Shown: positions 1 through 12,123, counted from the first letter of the stretch. The stretch: 64,000 nt of DNA from Mytilus galloprovincialis (GCF_965363235.1 NC_134842.1:6351112-6415111); one strand, 5' to 3'. A program made the numbers and translations. The notes: generated by a model from the sequence alone, not told the origin.

Positions 1-188
1 TGCGTTTTTATTTATTTTACTGATGAATCTAACTGTTAACAAAATTTTGAATTTTTGAAATACTAATGCTTTTCAACCTCAGGCATAGATTACCTTAGAT
101 GCATTTGGCAAACACTTTTAGAACTTTTGGTCTTCAATGCTCTTCAACTTCATACTTTATTTTGCCTTTTTAACTTTTTTGGATTCGA

Positions 189-232
189 GCGTCACTGATG
201 AGTCTTTTCTAGACGAAACGCGCGTCTGGCGT
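189..232 (+). ncRNA. Hammerhead ribozyme, type I, family 1 copy 1
   Basis: The full conserved core is present: CTGATGA (195-201), stem II GTCT/AGAC with a 5-nt loop (202-214), GAAA (215-218), a two-pair stem III (A-T, C-G) closing loop GCGC, then the GTC cleavage triplet ending at 226. Stem I pairs GCGTCA (189-194) with TGGCGT (227-232) over six pairs, two of them G-U. A very short stem III is typical of retrozyme and Penelope-like hammerheads. The mirrored copy at 50,477-50,520 is identical. Confidence 0.85.
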
Positions 233-565
233 ATATATATATATAAAATAGTCCTGGTATCTATGATGAGTTTATTTACAAACTCTGGGTCGATGCCACT
301 GCTGATGGAGAGTTATTATCCTGAGGGTATCACCAGCCCAGTAGTCAGCACTTTTGGTGCTGACATGAATTATCATTGATATGGTTATATTTATAAATGT
401 ATAAATCAACTGTTTACAAAAATTGTGAATTTTCGAAATACTAAGGCTTTTCTACCTCAGGCATAGATCACCTTAGCTGGATTTGGCAAAACTTTTAGGA
501 AGTTTGGTCTTCAATGCTCTTCAACTTCGTACTTTATTTGGCCCATTTAACTTTTTTGGATTCGA

Positions 566-609
566 GCTTCACTGATGAGTCTTTTGTAGACGAAACGCGC
601 GTCTTGCGT
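566..609 (+). ncRNA. Hammerhead ribozyme, family 1 copy 2 (weaker stem I)
   Basis: CTGATGA (572-578), stem II GTCT/AGAC, GAAA (592-595), the GCGC loop and the GTC cleavage triplet (ending at 603) are intact. Stem I (566-571 with 604-609) has two mismatches, so this copy should cleave less well. The mirrored copy on the right arm pairs better. Confidence 0.7.
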
Positions 610-658
610 ATATAAATAAAGTTAGTTCTGGTATCTATGATGAGTTTATTGTATACAA

Positions 659-2369
659 TGCCATCTTATTTACACGAACTATTTTATTCAAAAGTTAGTC
701 ATTTACAATTATGGAATGGTTCTTTGTTAAATATCAAGTAGGATTTTCAATCATGATCGAGAAATGAGCCTTTTAAAAAAATATTGGACGTTTTATTTCT
801 GCTGTTTCTTTATGTTTTAAATTGTATTCAAACTAAATAAAAAGAATTTTATTTTTTCCTATATGTTTGCCTATCTGAAGCAAACCAGAAGGCACTGCAC
901 ATGGTAGAAAACGATCACGAAACACGTCGTCCTTTTCTAGCCCAAATGAACGACAACATGCATTCATAGTGCATACGTATCATTAAAAAAATCGTAAAGA
1001 TATCAAAAAATGTTTGTTTGACTGCTAGGTTATATTAATAATATATATTCACTGTCGTGTGCCGTTTAATATAATCAATTCAGTTTGACACACACTTAGT
1101 AGTATCTTCATTTACACAATGAATGTTGGATTTTGATTAGCAAAATCATCAGAAAATAAACACTGGCTTATGCATGTGTATCTGAATGGTAACATACTAA
1201 TACCACCACATTCATTAACTTATTATAGTATTGTAGTGTATACAAACAATTATTGTTTATTTCATTTACAAGAACAAACTGAGATTTCAATTTTATAGTT
1301 TTTCTCATATTGTTAAAAGACCTACAAAATGTATATTCATCTAAACTTGTGAATAAACTCTTGACATGAATATAATGCCTCTGATATGTCGTTAAAAATT
1401 GTTTCCATTGGTCGCTTTTGTCTTTCAATCCAAACGCATTTGGGATATGCAATTGTGATTCCAAGCTGAGACATTCACCCCACACCCATCCACTTGATGG
1501 ATAGAACGTTATGTGTTATGAAATAGAGCTGTTTATGTTGGCGGAATTCTTTCGATGGACCTGCCTTTTTAAACGAAATGATTGAACTTCTCTGATATAG
1601 TTGTTCAATTATACATCAGAATAACACAATAACACAATAACACAATAACAGAATAACAGAATTTCTCTGAAGGGCGGTTCCTTTGTTATCTTTTAAAGAA
1701 AGTATACTATCTCTTCTTTATTTTTTTTCAAGGACATCAGAGAAATAAGCAAGAATTAAATGCAAGGAAATTTGGTATGAATGCAAATGAGAACCTTTCC
1801 ATCCAAGTCACTATTAATACGCATTGTTGAGGCATTGCAGTAATTCTTCTGTCAAAATTTGACAAATTGTACATAGTCCAGTCAGAATATCCTCAACATT
1901 CGAAGAAGATGTTCGTGGTTTTTGACCATCAGATGTCTCAAGTTTTTTTTAGATCTTACTTTGAATTGTTATTTAGACTGTTTATAAAGTGAAAGGTCCA
2001 TCTATATTCAAAAAAAAAAAAAATTGAAACAATATCATTCACCCAAAAAATTATTTTAAATGGTTTCCAAAGAACTAATTGAATAATTATTTAACATCCT
2101 CCTTTAACTTTTTGAAATTTAAAAGCCGATATTTTTCATTAATTTTAACACAAAATTGCAACCGGAAGTGGATCAAACGTCACCAAGTGTTGCTTCAACA
2201 TTATAAAATAAGACTGAAACTCATCTGATGTGACTCAAATGAAATTAAAAGATCAGTTCTAATACTTTAAACTAAAGTTTCTGATCAAAACTTAATAACG
2301 ATTAATAATAACAAGTTAATAATATTTTCAGCTTTGCTTTATATCTTAAATTTAAGAGTATAGATAGAA
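659..2369. other. Intronic/intergenic stretch, no convincing gene
   Basis: AT-rich sequence mirrored at about 48,340-50,050. It holds a short imperfect tandem repeat of aataacac (about 1,620-1,662). A 105-residue frame at 1,168-1,485 on the minus strand is kept in both arms but shows no domain. The part around 1,020-1,140 is homologous, in inverted orientation, to 19,380-19,480 upstream of gene A, so this is probably the intron of the B-type gene expected just left of the window. Confidence 0.5.
1168..1485 (-). CDS. Hypothetical 105-residue reading frame
   Basis: An open frame of 105 codons with no recognised family, signal peptide or membrane segment. It is repeated with two amino-acid differences at 49,224-49,541 on the opposite strand, but that only reflects the inverted repeat. 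It lies in what is probably the first intron of the B-type gene. The composition is ordinary (W, C and Y present), so it could be an exon remnant, but no splice context decides this. It is kept as a weak hypothetical. Confidence 0.15.
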   Translation of the reverse strand: MWGECLSLESQLHIPNAFGLKDKSDQWKQFLTTYQRHYIHVKSLFTSLDEYTFCRSFNNMRKTIKLKSQFVLVNEINNNCLYTLQYYNKLMNVVVLVCYHSDTHA

Positions 2370-3799
2370 TAAAATTGAGAAAGGAAATGGTGAATATGTC
2401 AAAGCGACAACCACCCGACCATAGAGCAAACAACAGCCGAAGGCAACCAATGGGTCTTCAATGTAGCGAGAATTCCCGCACCCGTAGGTGTCCTTCAGCT
2501 GGCCCCTAAAATATGCATAATAGTACAGTGATAATGGACGTCATACTAAACTCCGAATTATACACAAGAAACTAAAATTTAAAATAATACAAGACTAACA
2601 AAGGCCAGAGGCTCCTGACTTGGGACAGGCACAAAATTGCGGCGGGGTTAAACATGTTTATGAGATCTCAACCCTCCCCCTATACCTCTAGCCAATGTAG
2701 AAAAGTAAAACAATAACAATACGCACATTAAAATTCAGTTCAAGAGAAGTCCGAGTCTAATGTCAAAAGATGTAACAAAAGAAAGTAAATAAAATGACAA
2801 TAATACATAAATAACAACAGACTACTAGCAGTTAACTGACATGCCAGCTCCAGACCTCAATTAAACTGATTGAAAGATTATGTCTTCATCATATGAATAT
2901 CAGGTACAATCCCTCCCGTTAGGGGTTTAGTATCATACTATCATAAAATATATGAGAAGAACATAACCCGTGTCATGCCAACAACTGTTTTTTTAGAAAT
3001 AAATGTGTTTAGTTCCGATGCAAAGACCCTATCAGTGAATCAATGTTAAAGCCAAAATATGCAATCTTTAATGACCTGACAACAGTATCGTAACTATATC
3101 CCCTTTTAATAAGTCTATTTAAAGGTTTTGTTAGTTTCTGAGGAGAATACTGACATTTTTGTGCTTTATAAAGAATATTTCCATAAAATTTTGGATGTGA
3201 AATACCTGAACGTATAAGATGTCTGCATGTTGAGTTATATTTACGAATTATTTCCTTATACCGGTGATAAAATTTAGTAAATGTTTTGACCAGTTTGTGA
3301 TATCGAAAACCCTGGTGTAATAATTTTTCAGTAATACATAAATTTCTCTCGCTAAAATCTAATACATTGTTACATACACGAGCGAATCGTACAAGTTGAG
3401 ATATATAAACACCATAAGATGGTGACAAGGGAACGTCACCATCTAAAAATGGATAATTAACAATAGGAAATGAAAAATCATCTCTTTTATCATAAATTTT
3501 TGTATTAAGCTTCCCGTTTATGATATAAATATCAAGATCGAGGAAAGGGCAGTGGTCATTGTTATCATTAGCTTTATTTAAAGTAAGTTCTACAGGATAA
3601 ATTTCTTTAGTATACATACTGAAGTCGTCATTATTTAGAGCCAATATATCATCCAAATATCTAAAAGTATTGTTAAATTTTTGTATCAAATGTTGTTTTG
3701 ATGGGTCTTTGCTAATTTTAGTCATAAATTGTAACTCATAACAATACAAAAACAGGTCCGCAATAAGTGGTGCACAGTTAGTCTGTATTTATATTAGAA
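2370..3799 (-). mobile_element. 5'-truncated Penelope-like RT element, left arm only
   Basis: The right arm has the empty site. The insertion is flanked by a 5-bp target duplication, tagaa (2,365-2,369 and 3,795-3,799). The coding part (3,009 to about 3,791) starts abruptly inside the RT at the TNCAPL motif, and about 640 bp of 3' untranslated sequence follow, ending near 2,370 in a module also found alone at 8,399-8,540. Truncation at the 5' end and a short target duplication indicate target-primed insertion. The net size, 1,430 bp, agrees with the 1,439-bp shift between the arms. Confidence 0.85.
3009..3791 (-). pseudogene. Penelope-type reverse transcriptase, C-terminal fragment
   Basis: The frame reads TNCAPLIADLF, then the catalytic-box motif FRYLDDIL, FLDLDI, YDKRDDFSFPIVN and YGVYISQLVRFARVC. 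These are RT palm and thumb blocks in the order seen in Penelope-like elements and their relatives. The N-terminal fingers and first catalytic aspartate are missing because the element is truncated. No GIY-YIG endonuclease follows. The closest relatives in the window are the RT fragments at 12,136-13,098 and 28,159-28,749. The exact family is uncertain; it may be a Penelope relative without endonuclease. Confidence 0.75.
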
Positions 3800-5818
3800 G
3801 TATTTTTAAGCAAAGTTTAATGCTTTAACACGAAGTGTACAATTTCTTCCTATATTGCACCTATCTACTGGACTATTCCTGTCAAAACAAATTTAAACAA
3901 CAAGATGTAATGTCTTTGTTGTATTTTAAGAGAAAATATGTATTTTGTGAAAAATAATTATCACTTATTATTATAATTTACATTGCCAAACATAGACAAA
4001 TGTTTTCATTTCGGAAATTTACCATCTCATATTTTGATACTCGAGTCTATTGGTCAAAAATCTTTACCTTTCACTTTTGTTGCTTTATTCCTACTAAATT
4101 ATTTTGAGAGTGCTTGTTTTCCAATCCACATTCCTCTAAATTATTTTATATTTTGTTAACATTATGTCAGACAGAGAACCAAATAATTCAATATCTTTGA
4201 AGAGAATGGAAATTCCGTGCTTTAAACTTAAACAAAGCGTGGTATCAAGAGGTTATTGAGAAATCTTAATACGCTGACTTTTTTGTCTATTTGAATCTTA
4301 ATACCAAAAGGTTAAGGTCAGTGATCACAAAATTTTAATCTTTAGAAACAAAACCGGACAAAACTGTACACTTTCCGTAATCATGAAACAATATATTTAT
4401 TTGTAAAATATATGTCTCAGATGTATGTAATACCTATGAATTGTAAAATAAACAAACTTATCTATAGATATGAATTCACTGAATAAATTCCCTGGTTATC
4501 CAGTGACTAATTCACAGGGATACTCGGCCAACTACTGTAAGTCGAGTAATTTGTTGAAACAGCAAAAAAAAGTGCAATAAAGATATTATTTTAGAAAAAA
4601 TAATAAAAAAAAAGAATTTTAATTCCTTTTAATTATTTCTTACTTTTTAGTCTTAAGGGCATACAATACAGTTTTGATCCCGTATTCACATTTGATAAAA
4701 ATTTCCATATAGACTATTTGTTACCTTTTTAAGCCAAATATGTAGTAAAAATATGTGCTACTTTTTTTTAGTAAAATGAGGTAAACATTTGGTATATTTG
4801 CTCAAAATTTGAATGTGTCGCCGTATTTTTCTTTTCGAAAGAAAGACATAACTTTTTTTTTTGTTTTAAAAGATAAACACAAACTGTTTTTTTTTTTGGT
4901 AAATAATTTGTTGTAAGTTCTGTAATTTATAAGTTTTCTAAAAATTTATACATTTTTTAATTCGAATTGAATGCTTCTTTTTGTAACTTCATTTGGGTGT
5001 AAAATCATTGACCAAAGTACAGTTTGTATGAAGCGTAGAAGCGGTTTATACTAAAAATGTACGCACGATCAACGCTTTTAGAACCATATGAAGTTATAAA
5101 AGGAAGCATGCAATACTAATAATTACTTTATTTGGCTATGATCATGAAAACACGAATTCTATAATTGTTTTATTTAAAGACCAAACAGCCTATTGTTTAT
5201 GCGCATCAGCTTATGCAACTTGGTGTCGACATAAAAGCTCTATGACATTGTTTCTAGCAATTAAAAAACGTCAAATCATAACGTCCTATTTCGCGTTTTT
5301 CACGGATTTCAAATTTTTTTTTTATTTTCAATAATTTTGCTTATGTGGGACAGAGGACAAAAACAGACTTTCAATACAAAAGCGGTGTGAAAGGTTATTT
5401 CAAACAATTTTCCATTCCGACGGATTGTGTTTCTGGAGGTTTCTATTGTGCGGCAACAACATCATAAAGATCTGAAACTGGTACATGCTTAATCTCTAGT
5501 ATTACGGGATAATAAAATAGGTGAATATAGTTGTTATTCTTGGAAATTTAAATGTTGGTTTCCAACGTCCAATTTGCGAATTTTTTTTTCAAATAGTGTG
5601 CCAGCAAGGAAATTTTGTACTATGACGTCAGATGCATTCTTCTGAAAAAAGACAACTCTTTTCTTCAAAACGAACGCGAACAAAACATCAAAATTACTCA
5701 TAACGTTTTGAAAGGTCGGTGACATACATTTTTTTTTTTGCTTTATTTTGACGAGTACATATGGCACTTTCCTTCTTAAAATTTTTATAAAGAAATCACT
5801 GGTAGATATTTTTTAATA
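3800..5818. other. Intronic stretch, no gene seen
   Basis: AT-rich sequence with homopolymer runs, mirrored at about 46,330-48,345. The part around 4,020-4,330 is homologous, inverted, to 18,280-18,480 in the intron of gene A (shared block ending in atgttaacaaaatataaa), so it belongs to the older inverted duplication. Short frames at 5,534-5,767 (minus) and its mirror at 46,423-46,614 look random. Confidence 0.5.
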
Positions 5819-6797
5819 CAGTCGACTCTCGTTATGTCGAAGTCAGCCGGACCAGAGAAATATTTCGAGATACACGTAGTTCGACTCAAACGAACACCGG
5901 AAGTTCGACAATCTAAGGGACACAACTCTTGATTAGCTTGGTAAAGCTAAAATAAATCCGGGTGAATATGGCAAGGGGGTCGATATTCTAGTATCAGATC
6001 GATGTATTTGTATGTCACAGTCTTTTATTATTATAATGATATTATATGTACTTATTCAATTGTTTCAATTAAAAAAAATCCTATGGCTGTTCCAAGAGAG
6101 TAATTTCCAATCGATAGTTTCGTTATTCAGGTCGGTTATAGCTGACAAAATTTTTAATTCTCGGATACAAGAGATTTAAGAAAATTTTGATTTCTATTCA
6201 TTTTGTTTTATCTCACTCTTTCTTTTCACAAGAAAATATAACAAGATTAAAGACGCCGTTTGAGTAGTTTTTAGGTGATCATCAACGGAAGCCATCATCC
6301 TCACTTTATACACACCCAAGTTCATTAGTGTAAATCACAAATTAATTGTTTTGTAAACATTTTAAATACTTTTTCATGAACATTAACAATATATCACTAA
6401 TTATTTATCAAAATTTTTTAAAAGATAATCTTAGACTTAGGTAAACACTCATGGAAATAGCATGTCATAAATCAATACAGTGGTCAGTGACCGGAAATTT
6501 AATTACACGTGTATTGTCAGATTAACTCTTCAATCTATTTAAATTCTGGTCATGTTTTGACACATGTGTATTAGTTCGAGATAAAACATGAATTTTGAAT
6601 GCTTTGTTTACCTTTGGACCGTAAATTTAGTTCGACTCAACCGAAATTTCGACTCATCCAATTTCGACTCATCCAATTTCGACTCATCAGGAGTCGAATT
6701 ACATACTTTTGTAGGGAATAAAGTTCGGGACCACTTGAAAACTTCGACTCATCCGAAATTTCGAGTCAACCGAGTTCGAGACAACGAGAGTTAACTG
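5819..6797. mobile_element. pogo/Tigger-like non-autonomous TIR element, left arm only
   Basis: The element begins CAGTCGACTCTCGTTATG and ends with the imperfect inverse (CAGTTAACTCTCGTTGTC when reverse-complemented), and is flanked by TA on both sides (5,817-5,818 and 6,798-6,799). The right arm shows the empty site with a single TA. Its 979 bp plus the TA duplication accounts for the 983-bp shift between the arms. TA targeting and CAGT termini fit the pogo/Tigger branch of Tc1-mariner. No transposase frame is present, so it needs a transposase in trans. The interior has short tandem repeats of the type tttcgactcatccaa near 6,650-6,690 that resemble the TIR sequence. Confidence 0.85.
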
Positions 6798-7831
6798 TAC
6801 TTGAAACGTTTTTCTGTTTTACGCTTAATTTTTGGCGGGAATGAAATAAATCATATTTTTAAAGATCAAAACAGTATGAGCCTATAAACTCTTGAACCTG
6901 TATATTTAAAAGATACAAATCTATTGTTTAATGTGAAACAAGAATAATGCTTGTAGGTTTGATAAAAAGCATTTTTTTAGAGAGTTTAGATAACAAGCAA
7001 ATATTATGTTAATATTCGGGAAAACACGAAACTGAGGTTGCTATAGTGACAAAACTAAGTCGGTGACCCCCAATTCTTTTTATCATATTTTGTTCCTCAA
7101 ATCATGCAACACCTTCACACAAAATTGGAAGGAAAAATCACTGATAGAAATGAATATGCTGTTTGGTCTTTAATTCACACTTGTACTTTATTGTGGGACC
7201 ACGTGTTATCATGAATGAAAAGTTTTATTTAGTGATGTAATTGCTTTAGGAATAACACCTGATGTGCAGTTAGCCAATCAGAATAAAGTATTATGATGAA
7301 ACATACATCTAATGTAATTATTCAGAAATAAATCATATTTATCAAATGTTCATGAAGGTAGAAAAAAAATCATCTTTGGGTGTATATTTATTAAATTAAA
7401 AAGAATTGTACTATTTACGCTTTAATGAAAATTGACACAAATAATCTTCTTACGTAATCAAACCAAAATGGCATTTTAAAACAGAGGGGTCCATGAACTC
7501 GTTTTCAAGTTAAACAAGTTTGAATGATAAAAATAAGTCGAAAACTGAATCTTTTCCCGATAAGTCATAGTTTGACGTCGCGAAAATAACAATTTACGTT
7601 AGTAACGTCATTACTTCCCCTGTAACAGTATTGTATGCCCTTAATACCATTGTGTCGGCTAAAAATAAAAAACACGCACACATATAACCCGATACCCGTT
7701 GTTTTAAACAAGATTGTACATTTAGTATAAAATGTCTTCACCCTTCATGATTTATCAAATCCAAAAATGTTTCGGTGTATAAAAGATAAAAACAAGTTTA
7801 GAAAAAATCTACAAAAAATGTATATGATAGA
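6798..7831. other. Intronic stretch, no gene seen
   Basis: AT-rich sequence mirrored at about 45,300-46,330. The block near 7,690-7,790 (cgttgttttaaacaag and a downstream tttatcaaatccaaaaatgt) is homologous, inverted, to 18,050-18,150 in gene A's intron. No coding potential is seen. Confidence 0.45.
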
Positions 7832-7980
7832 TATAAGAAGATATGGTATGAGCGCCAATGAGACAACTCTCCATCCAAGTCATAAATTATAAAATTACAC
7901 CATTATTGGTCAAAGTACGGTCTTTAACACGGAGCCTTGGCTCACACCGAACGTCAACCTATAAACGACCCCACAAAAAT
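7832..7980 (-). repeat. Dispersed mussel-type repeat (catagtaccatatcttct-like 3' end class)
   Basis: Contains the modules gagacaactctccatccaag, caaagtacggtctttaacac and gagccttggctcacaccga, which I recognise as a very common repeat in mussel transcripts. A relative lies at 11,207-11,393 and mirrored copies lie at 45,151-45,299 and 41,741-41,925. It is probably the 3' end of a retroelement, left behind by 5' truncation. Confidence 0.6.
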
Positions 7981-8089
7981 TGATGCATGTGTTGACTAAT
8001 TCAGTAATATTTTAAATACCCGACATGAAACAACTGTAAGTGTTTGAAACATCTACATGTATAACGTTTATGATAAACAGACAGTACCT

Positions 8090-8188
8090 GTGAATTTCCA
8101 GAAGGCTGCTACTGTAGGATGTAATTGACTGCTACTGACGGCTGTAGGTTTGCTGATGCGTCTATAGCTTTGAGGCGCTCATTTTATA
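8090..8188 (-). promoter_or_regulatory. TATA box and non-coding exon 1 of the B-type gene (left arm)
   Basis: On the minus strand, TATAAAAT (8,181-8,188) is followed by about 95 nt of exon-like sequence ending in CACAG|GTACTG at 8,090, a plausible splice donor. The same arrangement stands before gene A (17,797-17,891) and is conserved while the surrounding sequence has drifted. The coding exon would lie left of the window: gene B's start (50,834) mirrors to about position -125. The mirrored copy at 44,941-45,041 leads to gene B. Confidence 0.55.
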
Positions 8189-8398
8189 GCCAGCTTTGTT
8201 TTAAATGACATACTTTTTTAAAAGAAAGTTGATATTTTTTTTCTCGAAAATTTGCATTTAATTTATCGTTTTAATGTACGTGTGAGTCAATGTCATGTTC
8301 TTCAAGTCTCCTCAGAAATTGTCGTGTATTTTCATCATATTCTTAATGATACAATTTATAATTCCTCAGTTTTATGTCAAAACATATTTATATAGATT

Positions 8399-8540
8399 TA
8401 GGGGCCAGCTGAAGGACGCTTCGTGGTGCGGGAGTTTCTCGCTACATTGAAGACCCATTGGTAGCCTTCGGCTGTTGTCTGCTCTATGAACGGGTTGTTG
8501 TCGTTTCGACACATTCCCCATTTCCATTCTCAATTTAATT
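8399..8540 (+). repeat. Solitary 3' tail of a Penelope-like RT element
   Basis: Matches the 3' end of the element at 2,370-2,510: ggccagctgaaggac, cattgaagacccattgg, gccttcggctgttgt, then a pyrimidine-rich end ttccattctcaattt. No coding part is attached, so this is an extremely 5'-truncated copy. It is mirrored at 44,591-44,732 and therefore predates the arm duplication or haplotype split. Confidence 0.7.
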
Positions 8541-9060
8541 AAGCATGTCAAGAGAAAACGTATAACAGATTTTTAAAAATATTACATATTGTAGAATACT
8601 TGGGCATTTGAATATGTTTATTCAAAACCTAATCCTTCTTACTGACCCCGATTTAAATCAATAATGCATGTTTATTGAATTTACATTTTATCTATATACT
8701 TCATTTAATATATAATTGAATAAAATCAGTATAATCGAATATTCAATTGCAAATAAAACGTCTGGTAGCACATTGGTTTAGTTTATGCATATTTTATTGT
8801 ACATCCATTTCTTTGATATTTGGGGTAAATTCAAGGGGTTCATAAAAGAAGACTAAATGTCGATCGCCACACTAATGTAATGGTATTTAAAAAAAATTGA
8901 AATAATCAATATCGAAAGGAAACAAAGTGGCATGAATAGAAAACAGACAAACAACAACCAACGAGAACAAATACATTAAACTAACCGAGTGTAGTGCTTT
9001 GGAAAGAGTGGGCAGTTCCCGCCGTGTTTTGATAACCTTCGTAATCGTAAACGTCATTTT

Positions 9061-11206
9061 ACATTATTGTTGAAAAAAATCAGTACAAAAACTTTATCCT
9101 GTTAACATACTTGGTCAAACAAAAACAAAAAAATATGTTCTTTTCATTTATTGTATTAGATTACCACATACTTCATTTAAATGGCCTCCCTTACAAAATA
9201 TAGAATGTTATCAATCATATTAAATGGCTGATACTGTATAATTTTTTAAAACAAAATTGTCTAAAATTCAGCCGAGTTCTTATAATTACCAGAAAGAGTA
9301 TTAATTATTCATACTTAATCAACAAACTAAATCACTTGTCTACAATCATGCCGAGTTAAAGTGATACATTTACACACAATTCTATATACGCCGTATGCCT
9401 TTTGGTTGTTTTGTTCTGTATCAGTATAATATTAAACATTGAAATGAAATTACATTTGTTCGAACAGGTTTTTCAATTCAAAATTCATCGTTATGTTTTG
9501 TTGATACTATAACCATGAGGCAATTTGGAACAAAATGTTAATTCATTATGACAATAGTAAAGCAGTATCTTGAATGTTAAAATGCATTCAATTCAAAGTC
9601 AAATGAAGGACTCTCGTGCTCTAACATGTATCATCAGAAAATATTTATGGTTACGTCCGTATGAAACTTACTAATATAGGTACATGTGTGTTTAACATCA
9701 GAGACATGGTACAGGTGTTATAAATCAAGGACACTCGATGATAAATACTACCATTTACTGGTCATCTTATACAAAATGATATATCATCGTCTGCCTTCTG
9801 TCTGGTAATGTGCACTTACGAAAAGTAGAAAACTTGTTAATCAATTCTATTAATACTTTTATAATTCTACATTAGTTGACCGCCCATGTGCAAAGTGAAA
9901 ATAATTTTTTTTAAAAAGGTACCAAAATCCAAGGACAATTAAAATAAGTCCATGAACAGCTGGCAAAACAAACCAAAATTGATTTCCTTGATGATATTAA
10001 ATTATTTCTTGACTATGACAAGTTTTTAAATAAGTGGATGATTATTACGACGACAACAATAATGATAATAATATGTAAGAAAATTCACTTCATGGTGACA
10101 CATTATCAAATTTCGACTAAACTTGTCTTATTCTTTACTAATAAGTGAATAAGCAACATTAACAATTTTGCTAGATTTTTGGTATGATAAGAATTGGAAG
10201 AGTTAAAAAGACTAAAAAAATCCCAATCACAAAATATAATATTGAGGTGGTATATATATTTGTAAAAGTTCATGAAATGTTACATTGTTGTAAAAGCAAT
10301 GCCCTCCACTAACATTTTTTTTTTAAACCGGAAAAACCAAATATGTTATGTTGTGCTTATATAAACAACCACATTGACTACACGTACATGTATATTAACC
10401 ATTTAAACTAAATACTAAGATGGCTGTATGGTTGATTTATCTTAATAGTTGATAGCATCTAATCTGGTAAATGATTTGTAGTCTCGAACTTTCATTGTGA
10501 TTTAAAAAGGATCTTAAAAGTCTGAATAATAAATTGTAAGGTCCTGTTCCGTTTTCAATCAATTTGCGTTATGATTGATATGTATAGGTAAATACCAGCG
10601 GCTTAACATAAAGTGGACTGATCGTATTGTACAATATTTAATTTACTGCAGGAGATAAGTCTTAAATATGAACAACTTTCGATGTAATGTATTGTTCGTC
10701 ATTTCAGACCGATTCAAAACTGACATACATTTAAAGATATATAATTGAGAGGCTAAAATCGATTTTAGTAAGACATTTGTGATTTAATTCGAAGATTTTT
10801 CACATTTTTTGTTTCAAGTTTATTGGACTTTTCATAATGAATTGTGCAAGGTCGTGTCCTGAAATGTTGAATAATAATAGTTTTTTTACCAATTGACCGG
10901 GTACATGAGGTATCATAAATTTTACTCCAGTTTGCTTTGTGACTGTGTAAGATATATTACACAATTTGTCACAGTGATAGGATTTATGCTCACTTTTAAT
11001 AAAGTCTCTGGAACACAGATAATTTAACACTTTGGTACTAGTTCGAATCTACTATTTATAAAAATGATGTTAATTGTTTCCACTTTTGTCATTAAACAAG
11101 AACTGTTTTTTAAACTTTATATAGTTGAAAAAATTACATTAAACATGTCATAAGTGTTTCTCGTTACTCTTTTTTTTATATAGATTAGACCGTTGGTTTT
11201 CCTGTT
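9061..11206. other. Central part between the B-type and A promoters, no gene seen
   Basis: AT-rich, mirrored at about 41,925-44,070. A 76-codon minus-strand frame (10,800-11,030) is kept in the mirror copy but has no recognisable domain. Nothing else is visible. Confidence 0.45.
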
Positions 11207-11393
11207 TAAATGGTTTTACAATAGTAATTGTTTTAGACCCTGTATACATGTAGCTTGTTGTTTGGTGTGAACCAATCTTTGCCGACTGTATCTTGATATA
11301 TATTAGTTTAATTTTATAAATTGAGACTTGGATGGAGAGTTGTCTAATTGGTACTCATACCACATGTTCCTATATCTACAGTATAACTGTGGT
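11207..11393 (+). repeat. Dispersed mussel-type repeat
   Basis: Second member of the repeat at 7,832-7,980, in the opposite direction: cttggatggagagttgtct and actcataccacatgttcc. A motif pointing to gttggttttcctgtttaaatgg lies at its upstream end (from about 11,190). It is mirrored at 41,741-41,925. Confidence 0.55.
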
Positions 11394-11859
11394 TTTATAT
11401 TTGTTACAGTTTGTTCTCGTTAATCCTTTCTCCTAGACCCATTAGAACCTTGTCCAGAAGAAATACACCCCACACATGCCAATTGCTAAATAAAAAATTA
11501 AACACATGTCAAAATGTTTTATTGCAACATCATGTGTCTTTATGTGCAAATATGCTCCCAGAACACAGTTATCGTACTTTAGTTTTCCTTGTTCTCGAAT
11601 ATAGTCCCTAGTGTAATTGGTGTATACCTTTTTTATACACTTTTCCAATTTTGCTAGATATTTCATGTATAACATATTAAGTAAGGGGGTGAAATTACAT
11701 GTTATATATAAACATATTTGGGTGCTGATTCCTACTGTTCAGTAGTGATTTGGTCTATTGTATGACGTAAATGTATTTCATATTGTGTGAATTCAATGTA
11801 TGAACTGTATTGTGTGACATAAATGTATATATTTTATTCCACTGCATGTTGATTTTGAT

Positions 11860-12122
11860 CGTGAAATCAACATTTGATTGGTCGAAACTATCACACGTAA
11901 AACTTCATATTCCCCTCTGAGTATCATATTCCCTTCTGAACATCATATTCCTCTTTGTTGATCGGGACCTCGTAGTATGACGTTACTCGCAGTTAATGAA
12001 CCTACCGTTTTGGAAGTGGTTTTAATAAAATAGCGTCACTGTAGTAAAGTCATTCCCGTGTTAAAATTTATTCCAGCATTAAAATAAAAAAAGACTATTG
12101 ATTGTACTTTTGATTCGTACTG
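11860..12122. repeat. Short tandem/fold-back motif region
   Basis: Three imperfect tandem copies of catattcccttctgaacat lie at about 11,908-11,962, in a region that with 13,480-13,640 forms an imperfect fold-back (attatttcccttagcttc against an inverted counterpart ending gggaaataaatg). The RT fragment at 12,124-13,397 splits the two halves on the left arm only; the right arm (about 40,760-41,290) keeps them joined. It may be an old fold-back MITE. Confidence 0.4.
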
Positions 12123-12123
12123 T

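Larger units (their letters stand above)
28..658 (+). mobile_element. Retrozyme-like tandem repeat, family 1, about two units
   Basis: A 377-bp unit is repeated in tandem. Each unit carries the markers cctcaggcatagat, caatgctcttcaac and a hammerhead motif; the two predicted cleavage points (after 226 and after 603) lie 377 bp apart. The first unit is truncated on the left and the third breaks off near 658. Head-to-tail repeats bounded by type I hammerheads match the layout of retrozymes, small non-autonomous elements that spread as self-cleaved circular RNA. The open frame across 137-379 is a by-product of the repeat and not a gene. The same array lies inverted at 50,050-50,682. Confidence 0.7.

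Noticed and set aside
137-379. 80-codon frame, with a near-identical one at 50,330-50,572 and a relative at 49,968-50,195
   Set aside because: It runs straight through the hammerhead repeat units; conservation is that of the repeat and no protein feature is present.
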